64,000 bases of DNA from Marinobacterium iners (GTDB taxonomy: Bacteria > Pseudomonadota > Gammaproteobacteria > Pseudomonadales > Balneatricaceae). The translations under genes and the position numbers were made by a program. The stretch's first letter is position 1; each line of letters starts with the position of its first letter. This document shows positions 25,811 through 35,083 of this stretch, in pieces. The stretch covers positions 1,178,001-1,242,000 of the forward strand of contig NZ_CP022297.1 in assembly GCF_017310015.1 (NCBI RefSeq), in the 5' to 3' direction. The notes under the pieces were generated by a model. The model was given only the letters and a program-made list of their open reading frames with translations, had not been told where the DNA came from and did not search any database.

Positions 25811-26203
25811 ATGTCTACTACTCAGTATTACGGTACCGGCCGTCGCAAAACCTCTACTGCTCGTGTCTTCCTGCGCCCGGGTACAGGCAAGATCATGATC
25901 AACAACCGTACTCTGGAAGAGTACTTCGGTCGCGTGACTGCACGTATGATCGTCAAGCAGCCGCTGGAGCTGACTGATAACGTCGAAAAATTCGACGCGC
26001 ACATCACCGTCAAGGGTGGTGGTGGCTTCGGTCAGGCCGGTGCTATCCGTCACGGCATCACTCGTGCTCTGATGGAATATGACGAAACTCTGCGTGGCGC
26101 CCTGCGTGAAGCGGGCTACGTTACTCGTGACGCACGTATGGTTGAGCGTAAGAAAGTGGGTCTGCGCAAAGCACGTAAGCGTCCGCAGTTCTCCAAGCGT
26201 TAA
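25811..26203 (+). CDS. rpsI: 30S ribosomal protein S9
   Basis: S9 sits in the 30S head and its C-terminal tail reaches the P-site tRNA. The 130-residue protein has YYGTGRRKTSTARVF at the N-terminus, the GGGGFGQAGAIRHGI motif and the basic tail ending QFSKR, all as in E. coli. AAGGGGAAGG precedes the ATG. Confidence 0.98.
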   Translation: MSTTQYYGTGRRKTSTARVFLRPGTGKIMINNRTLEEYFGRVTARMIVKQPLELTDNVEKFDAHITVKGGGGFGQAGAIRHGITRALMEYDETLRGALREAGYVTRDARMVERKKVGLRKARKRPQFSKR

Positions 26204-26235
26204 TTTGCCTGCGGCATTGCCGCATTATGGCAGCG

Positions 26236-26273
26236 AAAAAAAGCCTGCAGCCTTATGGTTGTGGGCTTTTTTT
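26236..26273 (+). terminator. Intrinsic terminator after rpsI
   Basis: AGCCTGCAGCC and GGTTGTGGGCT form an 11-bp stem with three G-T wobbles around TTAT, flanked by A7 and T7. It separates rplM-rpsI from the bc1 operon. Confidence 0.85.
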
Positions 26274-26467
26274 GTATTTGGGGTCAGGTCAATGAATGCT
26301 GCGTTCGCCTAATGGAGGGTTCTTTTTACCTTGTAAAAAAAGGGTATTTTCTTTAATATTCGGCGCATTTGAACGAACCGGTTTTTGTGTTTTTTCATGA
26401 CTGAGCGGTCCGCAGGTCTTTTGTGTCCGTACAAAAGCGGCGGGTCGATTGAGGGGAGATGAAGTTA

Positions 26468-27064
26468 ATGAGCAATGACGGCGTGAATAAGGGTCGACGT
26501 CGTCTCCTGATCGGTGCCACATCTGCAGTAGGTGCAGTGGGCGCTGTCGGAGCGGCCGTCCCGTTCGTGGCTTCCTGGAATCCGAGTGCCAAGGCGAAAG
26601 CTGCCGGCGCTCCTGCAAAGGCGGATATCAGCAAGCTGGAGCCAGGTCAGCAGATGATCGTGGAATGGCGTGGCAAGCCGGTATGGGTTGTGCGTCGTGG
26701 AGAGGAAGCGCTGGCGAATCTGGAAAAGCTGAATGATCGTTTGGCTGACCCGGCTTCCGAGAAGCCGCAACAGCCGGATTATATTCCGAAGACTGCTGCT
26801 CGTGCGATGCGTCCTGAAATCGCCGTTATGGTGGGTATCTGTACTCACCTGGGTTGCTCTCCGACCTACCGTCCTGAAGTGGCTCCGGATGATCTGGGCC
26901 CTGAGTGGCTGGGCGGCTTCTTCTGCCCCTGTCATGGTTCGCGTTTTGACCTTTCGGGCCGCGTGTACAAATCCGTACCGGCGCCGACCAATCTGGTCAT
27001 TCCGCCCCACTCTTATGAAGACGACAACACACTGATCGTCGGTGTTGATCCGGAGACTGCATAA
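26468..27064 (+). CDS. petA: Cytochrome bc1 Rieske iron-sulfur protein
   Basis: PetA passes electrons from ubiquinol to cytochrome c1. Residues 10-36 form a twin-arginine-type signal anchor (GRRRLLIGATSA). The 2Fe-2S ligands are complete: Cys125-x-His127-x2-Cys130 (disulfide Cys) and Cys153-x-Cys155-His156 (CPCHGSRFD). Length 198. I chose the ATG at 26468, nine bases after GGGGAG; one three codons upstream overlaps the ribosome site. The stop overlaps the petB ATG by one base. Confidence 0.96.
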   Translation: MSNDGVNKGRRRLLIGATSAVGAVGAVGAAVPFVASWNPSAKAKAAGAPAKADISKLEPGQQMIVEWRGKPVWVVRRGEEALANLEKLNDRLADPASEKPQQPDYIPKTAARAMRPEIAVMVGICTHLGCSPTYRPEVAPDDLGPEWLGGFFCPCHGSRFDLSGRVYKSVPAPTNLVIPPHSYEDDNTLIVGVDPETA

Positions 27065-28320
27065 TGGCTGGCACACGAAATAAAGGGAATCCGGGCCTGA
27101 TGGGCTGGATCGACGACCGCTTCCCGGCAACTGCCATGTGGGAAGATCATCTGTCCAAATACTACGCACCGAAGAACTTCAACTTCTGGTATTTCTTTGG
27201 CTCTTTGGCGCTGTTGGTACTGGTTAACCAGATCATTACCGGTATCTGGCTGACCATGAGCTATAACCCCAGCGCTGAAGGCGCCTTCGCTTCCGTCGAG
27301 TACATCATGCGTGATGTCGAGTATGGCTGGCTGCTGCGCTACCTGCACTCTACAGGGGCCTCTGCCTTCTTCGTTGTGGTCTACCTGCACATGCTGCGCG
27401 GTATTATGTACGGCTCCTACCGCAAGCCGCGTGAACTTGTGTGGATCTTCGGCATGACGATCTACCTGGCGCTGATGGCTGAAGCCTTCATGGGTTACCT
27501 GCTGCCCTGGGGTCAGATGTCCTACTGGGGTGCACAGGTAATCATCTCCCTGTTTGGTGCCATTCCGGTTATTGGTCCGGACCTGCAGCAGTGGATTCGT
27601 GGTGACTTCCTGATCTCCGGCATTACACTGAACCGTTTCTTTGCACTGCACGTGATCGCGCTGCCGATCGTGATTCTGGCACTGGTTGTCCTGCACATCA
27701 TCGCCCTGCACGAAGTGGGTTCCAACAACCCGGATGGCGTTGAAATCAAGGACAAGAAAGACGAAAACGGCGTGCCGCTTGACGGTATCCCGTTCCACCC
27801 ATACTACACCGTGAAAGACATTGTGGGCGTGGTGGTGTTCCTGTTCGTATTCTGTACCGTTGTGTTCTTCTTCCCTGAAGGGGGTGGTTACTTCCTCGAG
27901 AAGCCGAACTTTGAACCGGCCAACGCGCTGAAGACACCTAACCACATCGCACCGGTCTGGTACTTCACACCCTTCTACGCCATGCTGCGCGCGGTGACTT
28001 TCCCGATGTTCGGTCTGGATGCCAAGTTCTGGGGTGTAGTGGTCATGGGTGCGGCAATTGCCATCCTGTTTGTACTGCCCTGGCTGGATCGCAGCCCGGT
28101 CAAATCAATCCGCTACAAGGGCTGGCTGAGCAAACTGTGGCTGGCAATCCTGATCGTCAGCTTCGTGATCCTGGGTGTACTGGGTGTGCTGCCTGCAACT
28201 GAGGGCCGTACCATCATGTCCCAGATCTGCACAGTGCTGTACTTTGCGTACTTTATCCTGATGCCGTTCTATACACGCATGGAACGCACTAAACCGGTTC
28301 CGGAAAGGGTTACAGGCTAA
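27064..28320 (+). CDS. petB: Cytochrome bc1 cytochrome b
   Basis: The membrane core of complex III, with eight hydrophobic helices and two b-type hemes. The four heme ligands lie in YLHSTGASAFFVVVYLH and ALHVIALPIVILALVVLH. The Qo loop reads PVWY in place of PEWY, a variant also seen in other proteobacteria as far as I recall. Length 418 is normal. Its start and stop overlap petA and petC by one base each, so the three are translationally coupled. Confidence 0.96.
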   Translation: MAGTRNKGNPGLMGWIDDRFPATAMWEDHLSKYYAPKNFNFWYFFGSLALLVLVNQIITGIWLTMSYNPSAEGAFASVEYIMRDVEYGWLLRYLHSTGASAFFVVVYLHMLRGIMYGSYRKPRELVWIFGMTIYLALMAEAFMGYLLPWGQMSYWGAQVIISLFGAIPVIGPDLQQWIRGDFLISGITLNRFFALHVIALPIVILALVVLHIIALHEVGSNNPDGVEIKDKKDENGVPLDGIPFHPYYTVKDIVGVVVFLFVFCTVVFFFPEGGGYFLEKPNFEPANALKTPNHIAPVWYFTPFYAMLRAVTFPMFGLDAKFWGVVVMGAAIAILFVLPWLDRSPVKSIRYKGWLSKLWLAILIVSFVILGVLGVLPATEGRTIMSQICTVLYFAYFILMPFYTRMERTKPVPERVTG

Positions 28321-29090
28321 TGAAAAAGTTCCTTATTACTCTGCTGATGGCGCTGGCCCCGATGACGGCAAGCGCGGCTGGCGGCGCCGGAGTGCCGCTG
28401 GACAAGATTGATATCGACCTGAACAATCAGGCATCTCTGCAGCGCGGTATGCAGACCTTCGTCAACCGTTGCATGGGCTGTCATGAAGCCGGCTACCAGC
28501 GCTTCGAGCGTTCGGCTCAGGATTTGGGCATGCCAAATGAACTGGTTGAGCAGTATCTGATTTTTGATCCCGAACGCAAAATCGGTGATCACATGAAGAT
28601 CGCCATGGCCAAGACCGATGCAGCTGGCTGGTTCGGTGCACCGCCGCCGGATCTGACGCTGGAAACACGCCTGCGTGGCTCTGATTGGGTGTACACTTAC
28701 CTGCGCAGCTTCTATGCTGACGAAAACCGTCCCTGGGGCGTGAATAACGCTGTCTTCCCGGATGTTGGTATGCCTAACGTACTGGAAGATCTGCAGGGCA
28801 AGGTGGTTAACCACTGTACACCTGAAGAGCTCGCACATGGCGGCAACGATGAAATCGATCCGCTGACTGGCAAGAAAATGGGTGGCTGTCTGACTGTTTC
28901 CGAAGCCGGCTCTCAGTCTGCTGAAGAGTTTGATCGTACCATCTATGACTTGGTCAACTTCATGACCTACATGGGTGAGCCGTCACGTATGGAGTCCGAG
29001 CGTATCGGCTTCAAGGTACTGATCTTCCTGGCGATCCTGTTCGTCTTTGCCTTTGCTCTGAAGAAAGAGTACTGGAAAGACGTACACTGA
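28320..29090 (+). CDS. petC: Cytochrome c1
   Basis: PetC takes electrons from the Rieske centre to soluble or bound cytochrome c. A signal peptide covers residues 1-20, the heme c motif CMGCH is at 51-55, and a C-terminal membrane anchor lies near residues 230-248 before the basic KKEYWKD tail. Length 256. The ATG overlaps the petB stop, and a terminator follows, so petABC is a closed operon. Confidence 0.96.
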   Translation: MKKFLITLLMALAPMTASAAGGAGVPLDKIDIDLNNQASLQRGMQTFVNRCMGCHEAGYQRFERSAQDLGMPNELVEQYLIFDPERKIGDHMKIAMAKTDAAGWFGAPPPDLTLETRLRGSDWVYTYLRSFYADENRPWGVNNAVFPDVGMPNVLEDLQGKVVNHCTPEELAHGGNDEIDPLTGKKMGGCLTVSEAGSQSAEEFDRTIYDLVNFMTYMGEPSRMESERIGFKVLIFLAILFVFAFALKKEYWKDVH

Positions 29091-29116
29091 TCCCCACGGG
29101 GTTGGCACGTCCAATA

Positions 29117-29147
29117 CTACGCGGTCGAAAGGCCGCGTAGATTTTTT
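29117..29147 (+). terminator. Terminator of the petABC operon
   Basis: CTACGCGG and CCGCGTAG form a perfect 8-bp stem around TCGAAAGG, followed by ATTTTTTG. Confidence 0.88.
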
Positions 29148-29182
29148 GTTTCTGCACGCAATATTTTTATGGGGATAGTTCG

Positions 29183-29815
29183 ATGGGAGTAGTGGCAAAG
29201 CGTTCTTCCATGACCTTTTACTCTGATGGTACCGACCATTACAGTCACCGTGTACGTATCGTACTCTGTGAGAAAGGTGTGGCAGTCGATATCGTCGAGT
29301 GCAAAGAGAATGAGCTGCCGGAGGATGTGGCAGCGCAGAACCCGTACAGCGCGCTTCCGACTCTGCTGGATCGGGAGCTGGTGTTGTATGAACCGAATGT
29401 GATGATGGAGTATCTTGACGAGCGCTTCCCGCATCCGCCGTTGCTGCCGGTCTACCCGGTTGCACGCGCCGAAAGCCGTCTCTACATGCATCGTATTCAG
29501 AAAGACTGGTGTGCGCTTGTGGATCAGATTCTTCTGGGTGAGGGGACTGATGCCGAGCTGGATGCCGCTCGCAAGGAATTGAGCGACAGTTTGGTAGCGG
29601 TATCGCCGATCTTTGCCGAGAAGCCTTTTTTCATGAGTGAAGAGTTCACCCTGGTGGACTGCTGTATTGCCCCGATTCTTTGGCGTTTGCCTCAGTTGGG
29701 TATTGAGCTGCCGGAAGCGCAAACGCGTCCGCTGCAGAAATACATGCAGCGCCTGTTCGAGCGTGAGTCGTTCCAGGACAGCCTGTCCGAACTCGAGCGC
29801 GAAATGCGCGACTGA
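29183..29815 (+). CDS. sspA: Stringent starvation protein A
   Basis: SspA binds RNA polymerase holoenzyme and alters sigma-70 promoter use in stationary phase and acid stress. It has a glutathione-transferase fold without enzyme activity. The sequence carries the family's MEYLDERFPHPPL and PVYPVARAESRLYMHRI segments. Length 210. The start at 29183 gives MGVVAKRSS; an ATG nine codons later would cut the first strand short. Confidence 0.95.
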   Translation: MGVVAKRSSMTFYSDGTDHYSHRVRIVLCEKGVAVDIVECKENELPEDVAAQNPYSALPTLLDRELVLYEPNVMMEYLDERFPHPPLLPVYPVARAESRLYMHRIQKDWCALVDQILLGEGTDAELDAARKELSDSLVAVSPIFAEKPFFMSEEFTLVDCCIAPILWRLPQLGIELPEAQTRPLQKYMQRLFERESFQDSLSELEREMRD

Positions 29816-29838
29816 GAGAGTCGATACCGGACAACAGG

Positions 29839-29866
29839 GGGATGAAGGTAACTTCGTCCCTTTTTT
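29839..29866 (+). terminator. Terminator or attenuator between sspA and sspB
   Basis: GGGATGAAG and CTTCGTCCC form a 9-bp stem (one G-T) with loop GTAA, then TTTTTT. It would end or reduce transcription of sspB from the sspA promoter. Confidence 0.8.
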
Positions 29867-29929
29867 ATATCAGGACGTAAGATATGCCATTGTTGCTTCT
29901 GGCGCTTTGGCACTATCAGGAGTCAAATC

Positions 29930-30361
29930 ATGAGCAGTATCAAGCCGAGCCGTCCCTATCTGCTTCGCGCCCTCCATGAGTGGGTGCTGGATAATGGCCT
30001 GACACCCCATCTGGCTGTTGATGCCACGCTGCAAGGCGTGCAAGTGCCTGAACAGTTTGTACAGGATGGCCAAATTACCCTGAATATCGCGCCTGGGGCA
30101 GTGCAGGGACTGATGATTGACGATCATGGCATCAGTTTCAGTGCGCGTTTTGGTGGTGTGCCGATGAATGTTTATGTGCCAATGGTGGCTGTCATGGCGA
30201 TATTCACGCGTGAAAACGGCATGGGGATGGGGTTTGGTGTGGAGCCGGGTGTTGAGGAGCTTCTGAAGCAGGCTGAAGCTGGTGTGCAATTGCCACCGGA
30301 TGATGAACCGCCAGAGCCTCCCAAGGGTGGACGCAAGCCTGCGTTACGGGTAGTGAAGTAG
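29930..30361 (+). CDS. sspB: ClpXP adaptor SspB
   Basis: SspB delivers ssrA-tagged peptides to the ClpXP protease. The 143-residue protein has the substrate-binding SspB domain in residues 1-110 (SRPYLLRALHEWVLDNG, NIAPGAVQGL, FGGVPMNVYVP). A flexible linker leads to the ClpX-binding tail, here KPALRVVK. The gene follows sspA as in E. coli, but a terminator lies between them. Confidence 0.96.
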   Translation: MSSIKPSRPYLLRALHEWVLDNGLTPHLAVDATLQGVQVPEQFVQDGQITLNIAPGAVQGLMIDDHGISFSARFGGVPMNVYVPMVAVMAIFTRENGMGMGFGVEPGVEELLKQAEAGVQLPPDDEPPEPPKGGRKPALRVVK

Positions 30362-30424
30362 ACTCTGTGAACTCAAGCGGCCGGGAAGGATACCCGGCCA
30401 CAGAAGGCTTCAGGTGGCTTGGGT

Positions 30425-31000
30425 TTAGCCACCAATATACTCAAATACCTTGACGATCTTGCGCACACCGGTGACCGAGCGCGTAATATCAACAGCGCGA
30501 TCAGCCTCATCCCGTCGCACCAATCCCATCAGATAGACCACACCGTTTTCGGTGACGACCTTGATACGGTTGCCCTCAATGCTCTTGTCAGCCAGCATCT
30601 GTACCTTGATGCGGCTGGTCAGATAGACATCATTGCTGCGGACAATGGTGGATGTGGGACCTGCTATCTCCAGCTCGTTATGAATCTTGCGCACATGCCG
30701 CACCTGGCTGGCTACCCGTTCGGCTTCCTGTTTGACCTGTTCATTCGGAACCTGTCCCACCAGCAGTATTTGGCCGTTATAGCTGACCACATTGATGTGA
30801 GATTGGGCCAGTGGTTGAGAGCCCTTGCTGATGTTGACCAGTGTCTTGGTCTCGATAGCCTCGTCTTCCAGGTAGCTGCCCAGTGTGCGGCTGTCCTTAC
30901 TCTCGCGGATGGGCTCGTCGCGCGTCGCACTGATGATGTTGGAGCAGCCGGTGACAAGAGTGGACGTCATTACGATGGCGATCAAGGAGTGTTTCAGCAT
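30425..31000 (-). CDS. dolP: Outer-membrane lipoprotein DolP (two BON domains)
   Basis: DolP (YraP) is an outer-membrane lipoprotein that supports barrier integrity and BAM function. A lipoprotein signal with lipobox LVTGC ends at Cys19. Two BON domains follow, roughly residues 45-115 and 120-190, with the phospholipid-binding second domain (YLMGLVRRDEADRAV). Length 191. It ends the lpoA-yraN-diaA-dolP series, four bases from diaA. Confidence 0.92.
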   Translation of the reverse strand: MLKHSLIAIVMTSTLVTGCSNIISATRDEPIRESKDSRTLGSYLEDEAIETKTLVNISKGSQPLAQSHINVVSYNGQILLVGQVPNEQVKQEAERVASQVRHVRKIHNELEIAGPTSTIVRSNDVYLTSRIKVQMLADKSIEGNRIKVVTENGVVYLMGLVRRDEADRAVDITRSVTGVRKIVKVFEYIGG

Positions 31001-31003
31001 GGG

Positions 31004-31588
31004 TCAGCCTCCAAATAGTTGATATTCAATCAGGTCACACAAGCAGTGCAGCACCAAAAGGTGAGCGCCATGAATCAGTGCATCTTCGCCGCCTGGAATG
31101 CATATTTCGATCTCGTCCGGCAGCAGCAGTGCTGCCATGTTGCCTCCATCACCACCGCTGAGTGCAATCACCATCATGTCACGGTCATGGGCTGCCTGTA
31201 TGGCCTGTACCAGACTGTTGGCGCGTCCGTGAGTGGAGATCACCAGCAGTATATCGCCAGGTTGACCCAAGGCTCGAATCTGCTTCGAGTAAACCTCTGT
31301 GAAACCGGTTTCTTCTCCGATGCCACTCATGGCGGCCGAGTCATTCAGTGCCAGCGCCGGCAGGCCAGGTCTTTCATGGCGAAAGCGGTTCAGCAGCAGT
31401 GATGCAAAATGCTGGGCCAGTGCGGATGAGCCGCCGTTACCGACACACAGAATCTTCTGTTCACTGACCAGGCACTGCAGCAGGAGTTCACCTGCGTCTG
31501 CGATAAGGGGAGTGTGCTGCTCAATGGTGAGCGCATTGATCTCCATACTGTTGTGAAACTGACTGACAATACGGTCTTCAAGTTCCAT
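31004..31588 (-). CDS. diaA: SIS-domain DnaA-initiator-associating protein DiaA
   Basis: A 194-residue sugar-isomerase (SIS) protein of the GmhA/DiaA family. DiaA tetramers bind DnaA and promote orderly initiation at oriC. The phosphosugar-binding motif NGGSSALAQHFASLL and the STHGRANSLVQAI segment are clear. Phosphoheptose isomerase is the close alternative, but the lpoA-yraN-diaA-dolP gene order decides. I took the second ATG (MELEDRIV) because the first lies too close to GGAAA. Confidence 0.85.
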   Translation of the reverse strand: MELEDRIVSQFHNSMEINALTIEQHTPLIADAGELLLQCLVSEQKILCVGNGGSSALAQHFASLLLNRFRHERPGLPALALNDSAAMSGIGEETGFTEVYSKQIRALGQPGDILLVISTHGRANSLVQAIQAAHDRDMMVIALSGGDGGNMAALLLPDEIEICIPGGEDALIHGAHLLVLHCLCDLIEYQLFGG

Positions 31589-31606
31589 TAAAAACATTTC
31601 CGGTGT

Positions 31607-31966
31607 TCATGGACGAAAGGCATCTTTATACCACACTGGAGGGGTAGTCTCCGAATCTCCCTCATAGGCCAGTACATCGAAGCGGCAGGGGAAATTGTTC
31701 CAGTGTGGATTACGGCTGAGCATGAATCGAGCGGCACGAATAAGTTTTTGCTGCTTGCGCCAGTCTACTGAGGCAGCGGCGCCACCGAAGCCGGCTCTGC
31801 CGCGGGTTCTGACCTCAACAAATACGATCTGATCATGATCACGCATGATCAGGTCGATCTCGCCAAGGCGGCACTGTGCGTTGCGCTGCAACAGGGTGAG
31901 TCCCTGTGCAGTAAGCCAGGCTTCGGCCCGGCGCTCGGCATCCATGCCGATCTGTCTGCGATCCAT
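31607..31966 (-). CDS. yraN: YraN family putative endonuclease (UPF0102)
   Basis: A 119-residue protein of the UPF0102 family with a restriction-endonuclease-like core. The motif GEIDLIMRD followed by FVEVRTR gives the acidic residues of such folds. The family often starts with an ERRAEAWL segment, as here. Function is unproven. It sits between lpoA and diaA in the conserved order, with 18 bases to lpoA. Confidence 0.9.
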   Translation of the reverse strand: MDRRQIGMDAERRAEAWLTAQGLTLLQRNAQCRLGEIDLIMRDHDQIVFVEVRTRGRAGFGGAAASVDWRKQQKLIRAARFMLSRNPHWNNFPCRFDVLAYEGDSETTPPVWYKDAFRP

Positions 31967-31984
31967 CGCAATATCTCCATCAGG

Positions 31985-33805
31985 TCAGGGGCGGTTTGAC
32001 GGCACGGGGGCCGGTACACCATCAACAAAGCGGGTACAGCTCAATACACGCTGTACCCTGCGGTTGGCATCAATGCTGAGCATTCCGGTTTCGGCCTGCA
32101 GGAAAGCGCCTGGGGCACTCTGCAGTTGCTCTAGCCACGGATACAGGTTGATCGCATCGACCCCCAGGGCGTAAAGGCGACCAAAGCGTGACAGGGTATC
32201 CTTGCCTTCAGCACTGAGTGCCCGGTGTGCTTCGCTGGGCGGCTCCAGAATCCACGGCAGGTCGCAGAAGGTGATGTTGTTCAGGTCCAGATCGCGACTG
32301 GCATCAGGGTATCCCGGATACAGGTGGGATGTTGCATACACCGGCAAGTCAGCTGCGTAATGGTAGTTAAGCATCGATTTAATCAAGCGTGCAGCATCCG
32401 GTAGTGCAGTCAACAGAATTGCATCAGCATCCTGGCGTGACCGCTCCTGAAACTCCAGTCGATGCCGCAGCAACTGCCGCAACTGCTGTTCACGCTGTTT
32501 GCTTTGATCGGTAAGCATCAAACGTGCAATCTGTTCGTCATAGCTGCCTCCGGCCTGATACCGCAGCGTACCGACAACACGGCCTCCACCGGCTGACAGC
32601 TCCTCGCGCATCACGGCCTGCACCCGGTCACCCCACTCGGCAGCAGGGGTAATCAGCAGAACATTGCGTTGACCTTCAGCCAGTGCTCGCTTCGCAACCA
32701 TGCGTGCTTCATGCTCTGAAGACAGCTCCAGTTGCCAGGGCGTCGAGGGGCCATTGGGTGCCGGATTGAGTGCCAAAACAGGCAGCTCACGTTCAGGTTG
32801 GTTGGAAAACTGTGCAACTAGCGCCTGGTCAAGTGGTCCGATAATCATCTCGGCACCCTGTTGGCGTGCAGCCTGTACAATATCGTCGGCATTTGAATAC
32901 AGACTTGAATCGATCAGTGACAGTTGAGCAGGCACCTGCCCCTGGCGGCTCTGCACAGACTGTGCTGCACGGATACCATCCAGGATGGCGTTGGCAGGCT
33001 GAGCCAGTTCTCCGGTCAAGGGCAATACAACGGCGATTCTGCGGGCCTGTATCATTTCACCACCCTGTTGCAGCCCCATCAGGCCTGTGGGTGGCAGAAT
33101 CATTACAGGGTGTGCTTGCCAGAGCTGACGCCAGCGCTCAAGGGCTGCTTCACGGCTGGGCAGATCACTGCTGGCACGTACCATCTCGGCCAGTTCAAAC
33201 CAGCCCTGTTCGTGGTAGCTGTTGCCGGATTGAATAGCCTGACGCAAACTGGAATCAGGCACTGCCTGCAGCAGTTGCCAGATCTGATCGTGATAGCGTT
33301 GGCGTTCGGTGTCATCCTCCACCAGCAGGCTGCTCATGATCAGTTCACGGCTGGCGGCGACACGATCATCCTGTGCCAGCCATGCATCGGCACGCAGCTG
33401 GCTCAACTCTGCCTGCTGTGGCGCAGGCAGGGCACTGAATCGCTGACGATCAAGATAGCGCAAGGCCTCTGCAGCACGCTGCTGCTCCATGCTGTCGCCG
33501 GCACGCAGCTTGGCGACCTCAAAGGCAAGAGTAGGAGGCAGGATGTTCGTATCAATGGTGGCAAGAATCCGCTCCACCCGATTACGCTCGCCCTGTTGCA
33601 CCAGCAACTGGGCAGCCTGCAGTTTGAGTTCGGCTGAACGGATTGGCCGCTCTCTTTCAGCCTGGCTCAGCAGCATATCAACGCTGGCAGCCTGAGTACT
33701 GCCGGTTGCATCTACCACCTGTGGTGGCTTTGAGGGCGCTGAACAGCCGGCCATCAAGGTTGCTGTCACCAGCAGGCTGAAAGACAGCCGTCGTAGATTC
33801 ATCAT
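31985..33805 (-). CDS. lpoA: Penicillin-binding protein activator LpoA
   Basis: LpoA is an outer-membrane lipoprotein that reaches across the periplasm to stimulate PBP1A. After the signal and lipobox LMAGC (Cys near residue 18) the protein has an N-terminal TPR-like helical part (to about residue 250). A C-terminal periplasmic-binding-protein-like domain follows (IAVVLPLTGELAQPANAI). I chose the ATG at 33805, where the signal peptide begins; the frame stays open for 33 more codons without a signal. It is divergent from rsmI, with only 35 bases between starts. Confidence 0.93.
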   Translation of the reverse strand: MMNLRRLSFSLLVTATLMAGCSAPSKPPQVVDATGSTQAASVDMLLSQAERERPIRSAELKLQAAQLLVQQGERNRVERILATIDTNILPPTLAFEVAKLRAGDSMEQQRAAEALRYLDRQRFSALPAPQQAELSQLRADAWLAQDDRVAASRELIMSSLLVEDDTERQRYHDQIWQLLQAVPDSSLRQAIQSGNSYHEQGWFELAEMVRASSDLPSREAALERWRQLWQAHPVMILPPTGLMGLQQGGEMIQARRIAVVLPLTGELAQPANAILDGIRAAQSVQSRQGQVPAQLSLIDSSLYSNADDIVQAARQQGAEMIIGPLDQALVAQFSNQPERELPVLALNPAPNGPSTPWQLELSSEHEARMVAKRALAEGQRNVLLITPAAEWGDRVQAVMREELSAGGGRVVGTLRYQAGGSYDEQIARLMLTDQSKQREQQLRQLLRHRLEFQERSRQDADAILLTALPDAARLIKSMLNYHYAADLPVYATSHLYPGYPDASRDLDLNNITFCDLPWILEPPSEAHRALSAEGKDTLSRFGRLYALGVDAINLYPWLEQLQSAPGAFLQAETGMLSIDANRRVQRVLSCTRFVDGVPAPVPSNRP

Positions 33806-33840
33806 ATAATCCGGGTCCTTGCCAACAGATGGGTGTCCTA

Positions 33841-34674
33841 ATGTCAGAACCAGTACTTTATATCGTAGCCACGCCGATCGGTAACCTGGCAGACCTCTCG
33901 GCACGGGCTCAGGAGGTGCTGGGCAGCGTCGATTACATCGCGGCCGAAGATACCCGTTATAGTGGGCGTTTGCTTGCGCACTTTACCATTAAAGCGCCCA
34001 TGATTTCAGTGCATGATCACAATGAACGCCAACGATCCGAGCATATTATCAATTTGCTTGCGGCGGGCCACTCAATTGCGCTGGTCAGTGATGCCGGTAC
34101 TCCACTGATTTCGGATCCCGGTTTCCATTTGGTACGGGCCGTTCGCGAAGCAGGGTATCGGGTATCGCCTGTACCGGGTTGTTGTGCCTTTGTAGCCGCT
34201 CTGTCCGCTTCGGGGCTGCCGTCTGACCGGTTCCAGTTCATTGGTTTTCTGCCGGCCAAAAGCGGAGCACGGCTTCAGACACTGAAGCCCTATGCTGCCC
34301 ACACTGAAACGCTTATTTTCTACGAATCGACGCATCGCATCGTTGACAGTCTTGCTGCGATGGCTGAGGCGTTCGGGGGCGAGCGTTACGCAGTAGTGGC
34401 ACGGGAACTTACCAAAACCTTCGAGACCATTCACGGCGATACCTTACAGAACCTGCTGGAATGGATTCAGGCGGACAGCAATCAGCAAAGGGGAGAGTTC
34501 GTGGTGCTGGTGCATGGTGCCCCGGCACCAGAGCAGGGCGATCAGATCGATCCTGAAGCCGAACGCATTCTGCATATTCTCGCGAAAGAGATGCCACCGA
34601 AAAAGGCTGCGGGCCTTGCTGCCGAAATTACCGGCGAGAAGAAAAATCGACTGTATCAGCTGCTGATCGAGTAA
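33841..34674 (+). CDS. rsmI: 16S rRNA 2'-O-ribose C1402 methyltransferase
   Basis: RsmI methylates the ribose of C1402 in the decoding centre. The 277-residue protein has the tetrapyrrole-methylase fold with YIVATPIGNLADLS, AAEDTRYSGRLL, and VSDAGTPLISDPG. The start at 33841 (MSEPVLYIV) aligns with the family; an ATG four codons upstream is possible. The lpoA-rsmI divergence and rnpB downstream are conserved. Confidence 0.95.
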   Translation: MSEPVLYIVATPIGNLADLSARAQEVLGSVDYIAAEDTRYSGRLLAHFTIKAPMISVHDHNERQRSEHIINLLAAGHSIALVSDAGTPLISDPGFHLVRAVREAGYRVSPVPGCCAFVAALSASGLPSDRFQFIGFLPAKSGARLQTLKPYAAHTETLIFYESTHRIVDSLAAMAEAFGGERYAVVARELTKTFETIHGDTLQNLLEWIQADSNQQRGEFVVLVHGAPAPEQGDQIDPEAERILHILAKEMPPKKAAGLAAEITGEKKNRLYQLLIE

Positions 34675-34678
34675 GTGC

Positions 34679-34706
34679 TTGCTTAACTGCGCCTTGGCGT
34701 TATACT
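34679..34706 (+). promoter_or_regulatory. rnpB promoter
   Basis: TTGCTT (34679-34684) and TATACT (34701-34706) with a 16-base spacer stand six bases before the expected 5' end of RNase P RNA. The -35 overlaps the end of the rsmI region. Confidence 0.75.
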
Positions 34707-34712
34707 GCGCGC

Positions 34713-35068
34713 CGAGAGTCTGCCAGGCAATCGCCGCCGCTTTTAAGCGGGGGAGGAAAGTCCGGGCTCCACTGGGCAAGGTGCCAGATAACGTCTGGGC
34801 GGCGCGAGCCGACGGAAAGTGCAACAGAAAGTATACCGCCTAAGCATCCTCGGATGCCGGTAAGGTTGAAATGGTGCGGTAAGAGCGCACCGCGTGGGTG
34901 GCAACACTCCACGGCGATGGTAAACCCCACCCGGAGCAAGACCAAATAGGGACCCATTAAGGCGTGGCCCGCGCCGGGTCCGGGTAGGTCGCTTGAGACC
35001 AGTGGTGACGCTGGTCCTAGATGAATGATTGTCCACGACAAAACCCGGCTTATCGGCAGACTCTCTCC
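34713..35068 (+). ncRNA. rnpB: RNase P RNA (type A)
   Basis: The catalytic RNA that matures the 5' ends of tRNAs. The ends pair as helix P1 (GAGAGTCTGCC near 34714 with GGCAGACTCTC ending 35065). Universally conserved blocks are present: GAGGAAAGTCCGGGCTCC, the AGTGCAACAGAAAG region, GGTAAGAGCGCACCG, AACCCCACCCGGAGCAA and the closing GATGAATGATTGTCC-ACGACA-AACCCGGCTTATCGG. The length of about 355 nt is normal. Ends are placed to within a few bases. Confidence 0.96.
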
Positions 35069-35083
35069 CATTGCCTACAGCCA

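Noticed and set aside
27013..27945. Minus-strand ORF of 310 codons opposite petB
   Set aside because: Shadow of cytochrome b; product is His/Gln-rich without a fold.
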